DNA from: Mnemiopsis leidyi
Taxonomy: Eukaryota > Ctenophora > Tentaculata > Lobata > Bolinopsidae
Reading direction: 5' to 3'
Assembly: GCA_000226015.1 (NCBI GenBank)
Contig: JH153193.1
Span: 39,727 to 74,894, forward strand
DNA: 35,168 bases
The position numbers were made by a program, and so were the translations under genes. Shown in pieces: positions 1 through 11,000 of the stretch (position 1 is the first letter of the stretch; each line of letters opens with the position of its first letter). Below the pieces are notes generated by a model. It was not told the DNA's origin, did not search any database, and saw only the letters and a list, made by a program, of their open reading frames with translations.

Positions 1-3000
1 CGTCAGATAACGATTGGTCTACTATGACTATTTAGTTCAAAGTAGTGCGTTTATCTTGTCACGTAATTTAATTCTTAAACATTTTTACATTAATTAGGCT
101 TTAAAACCAATATCAGAGAGATCTGTGTAATATATACATATATATAATATTTTGGAGTAAACATTGGCCGAGGGTTACTCGGTCCCCAATCAATCATTCC
201 AGATTTAAATGTATATTCTTATCTGATTCTTTAGCGTTATCCTGGCAAACTACAAAAAAGCGACCAGCTAATCGTAAAATCCTTCAGCATCAACGAAAAC
301 GGAGGAATAAAACCAAAATCGATTCAAGAAAAAGAACCAACAAACTTCAAACGGAGGGTTTCGTCACTTTTCGGGAAATGAAAAATGACTTGCCAATTTG
401 CAACCTGAAGATTTTTCTAATTTATTGGTTTTTTAGTGAACTAAATCAAAATGAGTTCAAGCGAGAGAAATTAATTTACAGAAAAGGAGAGCGACTCGAA
501 TTTTTGCCAAAAAGATCGGCGTGCGTTGGGCTATAAGTATAATTCGATTTTGATTTGTATCTGTGATGAGAATGACTTGAAGACAAATTATTTCTAAGCG
601 AATTGTAAAATGTTATTTATTTAAAGATCTGAGACGTTTTTCAAATGAATGATTTATTTATTTTTCCAGAAATATAGATGATAAGTTTACGAAGTTCTAT
701 TTTTATATTTCCAATTCGTTGGTATGATACAGCCAACAGTAGTAGTTTAACGCGGAAAATGATGATTATATACTGATGAGTATTATACAAGCATTGACAC
801 TACAAGTTTGTCATTACTGCTATCACTGTCAGAGATGATGAACTATCCCAGACATCGCCATTTGTATGGATTTAACTTAAATCCCTAGTAGAAGTTAGAT
901 GTCGGATCATCCCATATTGATGACATATCATGAATCGCATCATTCATTAATAACCTGATTTTCTTAACGGCTAGACTTAGTCTTAATGCCACGGTGACAG
1001 GCATAAGGTTTTTAAAGCTCTAATTTTACATCGTAGTATTGAAATGTGGCTGTGTAGTAAGCAAAACCTCTGGCTCTATTTCTAACTTTTTATTATGATT
1101 AGTATTTTGGATTCTCGCTGATATAAACTTAATATTCAAGGGTTTTTAAATTCAATTGTCTCTGTTTCGTTATAAAAAGTAGGGTTGTTATCCAGCAACT
1201 ACAAATATGTAAATACTTTCAAATTTATTATAAGGAATGTAAAATATGTTGAGGTTGTGGAACAATCTTTCGTAATAGTTCAAAAAGAAGGTAATCAGAT
1301 TCCTGTATTGTCCTGTCCTAGGTTCAATTAGGGAAATAATAAAACTTTGACTGTCATAGCTTTGTTTTTCATTTTTTTAAGTAATGTGAATGAGATGCAG
1401 ACGACAAAAGTTAGAGGTAAAATGTTTTTTCTAACGATGATACATGTCATTAAGTGTTCGTTTAATTGTTTTCAAAAACATCATAATCTGTGAGTCTGAC
1501 TTCTTTGAAAGTTCTTTGAAAATTATATGAAGTCAAAATGTGACCCGTCTACAAATAATCAAATCTTTTCCTTGATAACGAAAAATCTTCATCATGCTTT
1601 TAGCGAGGATGAGTCCTGACTCGTTTCTATTCTGAGTAATCTGAGTATAACTCATATTCATAACCGTAGATGCCTGAAATTTATATATTCAGCATGGACC
1701 GTCAACTGACTTTAAGATACTTCCACTAGAATACCAATAAGCATTAGCCAACCATACTTAGTAAGCTTTATCTAGCCTTTGTATTTGTACTTGAGGTCTG
1801 GAGATAATGTAATTGGGCCCCAAATTCTGTAGACTTAGAGTCAGCGACCTTTCAGTTTCTCAAAATCGTTATAATTGATAAAACGTTGTGGCTTAAACTT
1901 TCAATTAGACTTTTCAAGAAACTAAGTGATATTCTCAACCTGGGATTTTATTTAAGAAATGGAAAGGGGACTGATCAATCTAGAAAAGGGGGTCTAAGGC
2001 CCGGAAGGTGAAGCAGCATTTCACAGTAGTCACCCCACAAATCAATTTAACACGAGCTGTTAGCAAGTAAAAAAGATGATATACTTTCACTCAAATTAAA
2101 ACAAAAATCTTCAAAATATTGACGTGCCTCAACTCTTTTGAACACTAACAATCTTTTTGTTTCTCGTGTAATGAATTTAGACAGAGTCCACTTTCCTTTT
2201 ATTTTTCTAAGTCTAACCAGAGCTTTTTGAATACTCATCATTCCTCCGGCTCCATGGCTCAGGTAAGCTTAGCATTACTGCAACCAGTCTCCAAGATTAC
2301 AGTACTGATACAAGTACAACAAGAAACAAACTGATCATTACTAAATAAACAAATGACAAATATTTTAACCTTGACTCGGACTTGTGTCCAATTAAATGCT
2401 ATTTTTATAAAATGATGACTTGGTTCAAGTTGTCATTCAAAACTTAAAAAGATAATTAATTTATTGGATGCCCTATGGCTATTGAATTTTCACGCTACCG
2501 TATGGTGTAGTACCGTATGGTGTAGTACCCTGTAAAGCTCATGTAATGTTGAAATTGTCCGGTAGTTGACAAGGCGGAGATTAGAATCACAGTCAACACT
2601 GTTTGGCAAGAGTTGCTGATAACATTTAATTATCTTACTGCTTATAAAGCGTGGTCAATATAAATTTATATCTATATATTTGATATTGTAAACTGTAAAG
2701 GGTGGTCCGATACAGTGAAGAGTCCGGGGATGAACTCTATCACCAGCAAGATATATACAGCAAGATATAGCTATTTAGTTTGCCTATCCCAGAATTCAGC
2801 AAGGTACTATTTAGTGAAAATCTTCGAGAAGATGTCTAGTCTGTCGTTTCGAACCTAGCACTGTCAAGTGTCACGATTTCACTTAAGAGTTTAGGGGATC
2901 GCACAAGTCACGCTCGGATGTGTATTTTTTGGAGAGCCGAGAGGGAATAGTAAGTTATGTATTGGCAATATTGTCATAACTCACTACCCATCGCCAACGG

Positions 3001-4920
3001 CAATTGGCACTCATTATAATCAGCCGTCTACACGACCGGAAATCGAATACCTTTGAATATGAACCGTATGTAAAACTTTTATTTGATGCTCGATATGCCT
3101 GATACTGATAGTTACATTCTGACTACTCGGCCCGGCAAATCTAAACTAAATATGGACGACGTTTTACATTCAAATCGGGTGTCGATGTTTTAGGCCCTTT
3201 TAAGTTACACGCTGTGTCAGAGTGTCTAGCTCCTTGACTGATACTATATTGCTATTGGTCAACTCTTAGCCACGTGACAGGTCACGTGCGCGCACCAAAT
3301 GCGTGACAGGTCACTTGCGCGCACCGAATGCAACGCACGCCCCTCTTTCAATTGGAGACGTACCGAGTCATAGAGCCTGACCGGCGCCGATTCTTTAAAT
3401 CCATTATCAGACTCTCGTCATTGCTAATTTATCACTTGCCTTAAAGCATTCAGTCACTCTTAATTAGCGCACACTTTTAGTTTGATAGCATACCCTATTT
3501 GTGTGATGGATACCCTATCAAACATGTTTATCAGTTTATCACGGACATGAGTTTTCACAGATAATATTTACCACGGACGGACATTGTTCTTCACGCTTTA
3601 GGTAACCTAGAAGTTTTGGAGTATCCGATTATCTAATCCGACTTTTGGCATTCGACGCCACGTTAAGCTGTTGAAAGCTGACCAAAAGTTGAATAACTTT
3701 TGGTCATTTAAATTTTCAAATATCAAGGAATTCTTATTGGCCTTTAATCTTCAATATCGCATCTAAAGTATATATGGGTATTACGTGTCACTCTTTGTTC
3801 GATATGTAGTAAGTAAAGCTATTTGTAATTGTTGTAAAGCTATTTGTTATCGTTCGAAATTTTAGTTCTTGGCCAGTAAACGTCTTAAAGAAATAAAAGA
3901 AATAAGGACCGCTCTTTACCATGATTCACATACTCAACATAGATAGACGATGGTGCATCAAATTTTCACTAGTTAAGAATATTTAGAATAAGCTGCCCGG
4001 AGTCTATACTCTTTTTAATTTTTATGTTACTGCTCAGACAGACCCATCAACTTAATTTGGCAATTGGAAATTGCAGTCCTCAGGTTTCGATTAAACTTGT
4101 GACTGATAACAATCAGTAACCATTTGTTAAAATCTGGTAACACCACTACACCAGTTACAGAAATGCCGATGTGTTTTCGATATCAGTCTGATGATAAATT
4201 TCATTGATTGACGACAGCTAATAGGACTTAGCTTACAACGATCAAGTTAATCTTTAGCCATGATCTATATCAGGCCCTACTATTCCAACACTTAATCTTC
4301 TTTGATGAGGCTGCATTAATTGAGCAATCAATTATGATCTCTGTCTTCTTACTCCGTGTCAGCATTTAAAGTGAGCAGTTCACTCTCACAATATTCAGCA
4401 TGAAACTTGCTGAAAAAATCGTAAGGGCATTGGCAGAATGTTGAAGTTCAACGATAATATCGCCTTACTTTCATGGCTTGAATTCAATCAGAAGCCATTC
4501 CTCTATGAAGCTGAATGTTTCTAATAAGTAAATTTCACATGGCTTTATATAACTAATTTAATTTAGTTGAAGGTGACGTTACAGAATTGGCTCTAGAAGT
4601 AAACTATTTTCTTGGCTGCACAAATGTCGGTTGAAAATAAATGAATAAGTATCGTATTTATTTTATCGATTATGACTCGATAATGACTCGAGCTTTAACT
4701 TTGAATCCTGATATAAACATGTAAATGCAAGCGAAATGCGCTGTGTGTGTGATTATCTCGCGTTCTATCACTCTTAATGTTCATTCGCTCACAATCTATC
4801 GTTATAATTTACATGACATAAGTTTCCATCGACCTGATCTAATGAAATGATGTTTTGTTTTCACAGTAAGCTGAAGGCATCTTCGTTTTAAAATCTAACA
4901 ACTAAACTCCCGTATAGTTA
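1..4920. other. Upstream intergenic DNA, no gene seen
   Basis: The region is AT-rich with no open frame of recognisable function on either strand. Small features are a 15-nt direct repeat ACCGTATGGTGTAGT (about 2498-2527) and the 29-nt CG-rich duplication at 3273-3330. Confidence 0.6.
3273..3330. repeat. 29-nt duplication with palindromic CACGTG
   Basis: Two copies of CGTGACAGGTCACKTGCGCG plus CACCRAATG. The first copy sits in CACGTGACAGGTCACGTG, a near-perfect palindrome with two E-boxes. It lies 1.6 kb upstream of the IGF2BP-like ATG and could be a regulatory site or only a repeat. Confidence 0.8.
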
Positions 4921-4925
4921 TATTC

Positions 4926-4933
4926 TATATAAA
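4926..4933 (+). promoter_or_regulatory. Candidate TATA box of the IGF2BP-like gene
   Basis: The sequence TATATAAA lies 31-38 bases before the ATG. A TSS 25-30 bases downstream would leave a 5' UTR of only a few bases. Either the UTR is very short, the mRNA is trans-spliced or has an upstream non-coding exon (a possible acceptor TTCAG ends near 4944), or the match is chance in AT-rich DNA. Confidence 0.3.
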
Positions 4934-4963
4934 GCCGGATTCAGTTTTTATAAAGTAAAGATC

Positions 4964-5053
4964 ATGACACAGTTATATATTGGCAATCTGCCCGATGATT
5001 GCTCAGAAGATTTTTTAAGAAACAGATTTGAAAAACATGGAAAGATTAAAGAG
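4964..5053 (+). CDS. IGF2BP: Exon 1: first half of RRM1
   Basis: The exon encodes residues 1-30, starting MTQLYIGNLPDD. LYIGNL is the RNP2 strand, and the family normally starts with a few residues followed by KLYIGNL, so this ATG is the natural start. The donor is GAG|GTAAAT and the exon ends in phase 0. Confidence 0.88.
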
Positions 5054-8000
5054 GTAAATACTTAAAGATGTGATAATTTTTTCTATGTAAAATTGACAAT
5101 ATTTTCCGAAATTCCGTGCTACAGTTAATGCCATAGCCATGATTATCTAGACAGAGCACATTCCATTTAACACTGTCATTTTTCTCCGTAGTATCAACTT
5201 TGAACTCTGTTATCTTTCCTGTAGCTCCACTACATACTAACACTAAATGTTCGCTATCATGTTAACTATTAAAATTCCTTATCTCAGGTTTTACTGAAGG
5301 GTAAATTCGCGTTCTTGGAATACCAAGACAGCAGATCAGCAGAGTCTGCTATCAAACATGAGAAAGGTGTGTCCTGTGTCTGTCTGTACGTCTGTCAGTT
5401 TGTCTATCTGTCCGTCGGTATGTCTGCCTGTCGTTTGTCTGTCTTTCTGTCTGCATATGTTCATTCGTAAGTCTTGATGTTCTGTTTTGGTCTGTTCATC
5501 TTGTCAAACTTTAGTACTTTCAACAAATACTATTAAATAAATAATTTGAGGATACTCTGTATCACTCGATGACGACACGTGTACAAGTCTTTAATAGATG
5601 GGTTTGTGCATTGCAAGAGGAGCTTACTAACGTTACCCACCTCCTTGTACTGTATATTGTGATCAGCATGAGTTTTCTCAAAGTTGTGTGTATCACTCGC
5701 TTCTAAGAATTTAAATAATTATTGCTTGTGTTGGCTAGAGTGCATTCCAATTTCTTTTCACTGCCAAGTACTGTCACAAAACAGGTGATCATGATTGTGC
5801 CCTGGTCCTTTCAATGAGCGATAACAAATATTTCCTCAGAGCTTATTGACAGTGCCAGTAACCTAATGTTGGACGTAGAGTTGGCTAACAAGCAAGTTAA
5901 ACCGGTGAAAGGACCGGTTACTCTCCACATATTAAACCTTCCTAGCTCCGTTAACTGGGAGGTTGGGCTTATTATCTCTTTTATGTGTTTCATTATTCCC
6001 TCTTTTGTGTTTCATTATTCTCTTTTATGTGTTTCATTATTCCCTCTTTTGTGTTTCATTATTCATCTGTAATGCAAAATCTTAACTGAGGTTCACAGAC
6101 TTGGGGTTCATCGACCTGCATTGTCGATTTAAACTGATATTACCGACCGAACTATCATCTTCCATCATTTTCATTCCTCAATAAATGTATTCAATTTGTA
6201 GTGTTGTTATCTTATAAACGTGTCTTTTTGCTAAAAGTAATGTTATCATGAACAATTATTCGTGTTTCTTATGTAAACAATGTAGCCACGGTCTTGACGT
6301 GACCAGCTAGTGGCTACACTTTGGAGCTAAGGGTTAACGGTCTTTATTCTTAGCAGACTGATCACGTAAACCATCGTATGGTATTTAACCATGTACCACC
6401 TCAATAAATGTTTTTAATTTGGGATGTTATTATCTTTTCTGAAATGAGAATATGCTAATTTTTCTTGTTTGCATAAATTCATTAACATTTTAACCGCAGT
6501 TTTCTATCTATATCGGTCTATCTATATCTTTGATTTATCTTTTACTCGGTCGACGGACAACGTTTTGAGGGACGTAACTGGTAGATAATATGAAGTTACA
6601 TAACGAGTAAGTGTGAAGTAACATGATTTACGCCTCGAGCGTAGCGAGTGGCGTAAATCTCATTATTCATCGAAGCCGAAGGCTGAGTTGAATAATGATA
6701 TGTTTTTAACGAGGGCGGAGCCCGAGTTGAAAACATGTTGTTACTTTGCACTTATGAGTTATGTAACGATATTATTTACCAAGTAAAATCTGCAGATGTG
6801 CGGGCAGTTGCTAATGATAACAAGAAAAAAGGGCGTTCTCTCGTATCACTAATTTGGAGCAGGCCTCAGAGTCATGTAACGATATTATCTAGGAAGTAAA
6901 ATTAGCAGGCAGTGCGGGTAGTTGCTAGTAATAACAGAAAAAAGGACGTTCTCTCGTATCACTAATTTGCAGAAAGTGTGAGGTAATACGCGGTGATGTA
7001 ATACGAAAAGGGTGATGTAATACGGTGATGTAATACGAAAAAGGGTGATGTAATACGAAAAAGGGTGATGTAATACGGCCATAAGTGTGATGTAATACGA
7101 AAAAGGGTGATGTAATACGACAACAATGTGCAAATACCACGTTTTACTCAACCGGTATAATAGCATCACGCGGTAAATAATATGTGTAGTCTGGCCACTA
7201 AAAGTTCATCCGTACCATTATCACAAAGTAATGGAAGTGATTCCTAAGACTGCTATATTAATCAGGGTGAGGGGGGGTAAGACGGTAGCCGCACCATTTA
7301 GCTAAAACACTATATAGCTAAAACCTAATTTAGGGTTAGGGTTAGGGTTAGGGTTAGGGTTAGGGTTAGGGTTAGGGTTAGGGTTAGGGTTAGGCTATAA
7401 AGTGCGTTTAGCTAAATAGTTTTTTAGCTATATAGTGCGGGACCCGGGTAAGACACTGACAATCACAGACACCCTGGAATTCGCCTAATGGTCAAAAAAC
7501 TTTTCAAAACCAAAGAAAATTTGGATTTTTCCACGGTCAACATTTTAACCATTTGACAATAAAACCCGGACGTAGGCCAAGCGGTCAAGAAATCGTTATC
7601 AGACCAGCGTGCACTCGATGACCCCTCAAAAATAACGAGCCACTTTTGAACTCGAATCAAATTTTTATGTACTATTGGTGAGATAACTGTGAATTACCGT
7701 GTGTAGTTACATTATCAACGGTAGTCGTTATCAGTGTAAAAAAGTACAATTGTTTAATCTCTACTGATAACAGGTCAATTCGGACTTATAAAACATTAGA
7801 CACTACCACCGACAAACTAACCAGTTCGTTTTTCGTTTTATTTTCTGATTTATCCTGTGCCCCGTGACTTTGTTTTCCGCCGTTTTGATCCCAATTTGAC
7901 AGCACCGCCTCCATATTAAGTAAGTATCTTCTTTGATTTCATGCTAACAATTAGTCGTGCGATATATTGTTGAATTGGCCGGCAAGAAGCCTCCCCGCTC

Positions 8001-11000
8001 AATCATTTTTTCTTCTTAGATTCAGAATCCACACCATTTGCTCTCAATATGAGCGCAATATAATAACTATACTATTACTCTATTACTTTCCATTAATATA
8101 CCGTAATTGTATAATGGTGAATACGTGGACACAGTGAGCATTAAATTATTGCAAACTTCGCATATTATCATGATTATGCATCAATTGCTATTGGTCTTAA
8201 TTTTAACTGTAACATTAATCATCTCGTTCTCCTTTAAGATCATTAACGTGATCGCCATATTAGTACCGAAAATCACTGTTAAATTTGCAGATGTGCTCAA
8301 GGCACAACACATCGTAACTTCGCTATAATCACAAAATCTGCAATTAAAATTCGACCCCCTGAAACCCCTGACAGTGTTCCTAAGTCCGCTAATCCTTCTT
8401 CTTCATTTTGCTATGTCTGTCGAGATATTTTTGTCGTTTCGTGCTCCTCAAGCTCCCTCACACCTCTTGTCCCTCGCCGACTCTTCTTCCCTCCAACTAC
8501 TCCCAGTTCAGATCCCACCTCGTCCCCATCCTCATTTCACGGTGTATCTGACTGCCAGTCACATTCTGACCTATCCACCACGTGACTTTCTTCTCCTGTC
8601 ACGTGACTTTATTTCTCTGCTCTCGCAGAACTTGAAGAAGATGCTGGGAACAGTTGGGAACCTCCAGAAAGCCGAGCTGGTGGACGATGGTGAGGATAGC
8701 AAGTGGAAGAGAGGGATTGTTACGTATGATCTCAAGGAAGATGCGCAGACCGCCATTGAGCGCTTCCACGAGACTCCTTTTGAAGTAAGTTTGTAACGTG
8801 AGTTAGTCCACGGCAACACAAGATGTCGTTTTATCATAGTAAGCACTTTCTTATCACGTTGCTACGCTTCCAATTCTGAAGACATGCAATATGCAAGGTC
8901 CAGTGTGAGAAATTCTTTATTTACTTATACTTCATTGGTTTTTTAACGAATTTAGGCAATTCATGAGCTATTTCAACTACAAAAACCCAACTTTCAGGGC
9001 ACCCGGCTACAAATGATCTGTCCTGAACCAGGGCCAAATTCTCCTCTGAAACAAGACAAATCTCGTTCTAGGTAGGTTTTATTTTTATCTATTGGTTTTT
9101 CAGAGGCGTCTTCACTTTCACTGAAATGTAGCAGCTCAGTACATCGCACCCATATCATATCGTACCAACATCACATTCAAATATCAAACCAATATATTTT
9201 ACATACCCATTCTCACTCTCTTTCATGAAATCACCATCGCATAAAAAACGCAGGAAGAAATCAGAATTCCACAAGCAAACCCAGCAGATGTCCGAAAGGT
9301 ACGCTCACTTTACAAACAGTCGACCATGTAACTGCAAGAGAAGTGTAGAACTTATACTAAAAAATTTGAAATGAACGATGGGTAAATGTAGGATTAACTT
9401 CCTTTAGCCATCTGAACGCTCACTGTTCTAAGCCTTACCTTTTTAACTTATAGACTGTCCCATTCTCTGATTAAATTAAACTTACGAACCCTTCAGAAGA
9501 GTGTCTTGTGACGTGAGGAAGAAAGTCGAAGAGACAAAAAGGGTTGACGACGGAACATTTCCGGTCCGTTTAGTCGTACCCAGTAACATGATCGGAGCGA
9601 TCATTGGCAAGGAGGGCAAGACCATCAGGAAGATCACTGATACAACCGGAGCTAGGTAAGTACTGGTTAATGGAGTACCGGCTAGATAAGTACCGGCTAG
9701 GTAAGTACCGGCTAGGTAAGTACCGGCTAGATAAGTACCGGCTAGATAAGTACCGGCTAGGTGAGTACCGGCTAGGTAAGTATTGGCTAGGTAAGTACCG
9801 GCTAGGTAAGTACCGGCTAGATAAGTACCGGCTAGGCTAGGTAAGTACCGGCTAGTAAGACATTGGAACGAAGGTATAGCCTATGAACGATTTTTACAAC
9901 CTTACACAAAACAAAGAATTTTGACTATGTTTTATACGCAGAGTTGACATCCACCGCAAGGACAACGCTCACAGCCTGAAAAAAGAGATCACTGTATTTG
10001 GGAGTGCTGTAGTGTGTAACCAGGCTATTGCTATGATACTGCAGATAATGCAGGACGAGCGGGCCACGCTCAGCAAGGTTAGTTTCACGTTCTAAACTGT
10101 ACCACTGGACTACTGTTTGTACCACTGTACTACTGTACTACTGTTTGTACCACTGTACTACTGTACTACTGTTTGTAAAATTGATTAATTTGAACTATGA
10201 ACTGTACAATTGTTAATAAAATTGGTTAGTTTGAAGTGCATACAATCTAAACGCAAAGGGTCTGTTTGTAGCCGCAGATGTTGTCCTAAAAGTCTTTAAC
10301 TGTAAGATACAACTAATGGTCTGTTTGTAGCCGCAGATGTTGTCCTACAAGTCTTTAACTGTAAGATAAAACTAATAGTATGCTTTTAGCCGCAGATGTT
10401 GTCCTAAACTCTCAGATAAAACTAATGGTATGCTTTTAGCCGCAGATGTTGTCCTACAAGTCTTTAACTGTAAGATAAAACTAATGGTCTGTTTTTAGCC
10501 GCAGATGTTGTCCTACAAGTCTTTAACTAAGAGCGGACTAAGATAAAACTAATGGTATGCTTTTAGCCGCAGATGTTGTCCTACAAGTCTTTAACTGTAA
10601 GATAAAACTAATGGTATGCTTTTAGCCGCAGATGTTGTCCTACAAGTCTTTAACTGTCAGATAAAACTAATGGTCTGTTTGTAGCCGCAGATGTTGTCCT
10701 ACAAGTCAGCTGTCCTGGAACTACTAGTTCATCACAATCTTCTCATCAAGATGTTCGGAGAACGCTATATGGGACTCGTGCAGCTGATGGAGCGGACTAA
10801 GACCGAGTAAGTATTCTGGAAAATTTTTATAACAAGCTTGAGCTTTCCACGTTTCTTCGTTCTAACTCGACCAGTTGCGGATGATTTACAGTCACCACAA
10901 TTAATATTTGTTGTAAGCGTTTGTAAGAAGTTACATTTGATCTTTACATTAGTCATTACTAGTTCGCATTCGATGGCCCTAATTTGTGAACTTTGGTGTA

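Larger units (their letters stand above)
5962..8628 (+). other. Intron 3, rich in repeats
   Basis: The 2.7-kb intron between the two halves of RRM2 contains, in order, a 21-nt T-rich array, a foldback element, a 96-bp duplication, a 21-bp array and a TIR element with a TTAGGG core. From about 7460 to 8570 no repeat or coding signal is clear. Confidence 0.8.

Noticed and set aside
7330-7394. Chromosome end or telomere
   Set aside because: Unique sequence and coding exons continue on both sides and the array is bracketed by inverted repeats, so it is interstitial.
8374-8628. N-terminal extension of the exon 4 open frame
   Set aside because: The frame is open upstream, but the acceptor TCTCGCAG and the RRM2 alignment place the exon start at 8629.
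9604-9840. Repetitive open frame (YRLGK-type repeats)
   Set aside because: It is the out-of-frame reading of the KH1 exon and of the 15-nt donor array.
10260-10720. CRISPR-like regular repeats
   Set aside because: The units are contiguous copies without unique spacers and lie in a eukaryotic intron.
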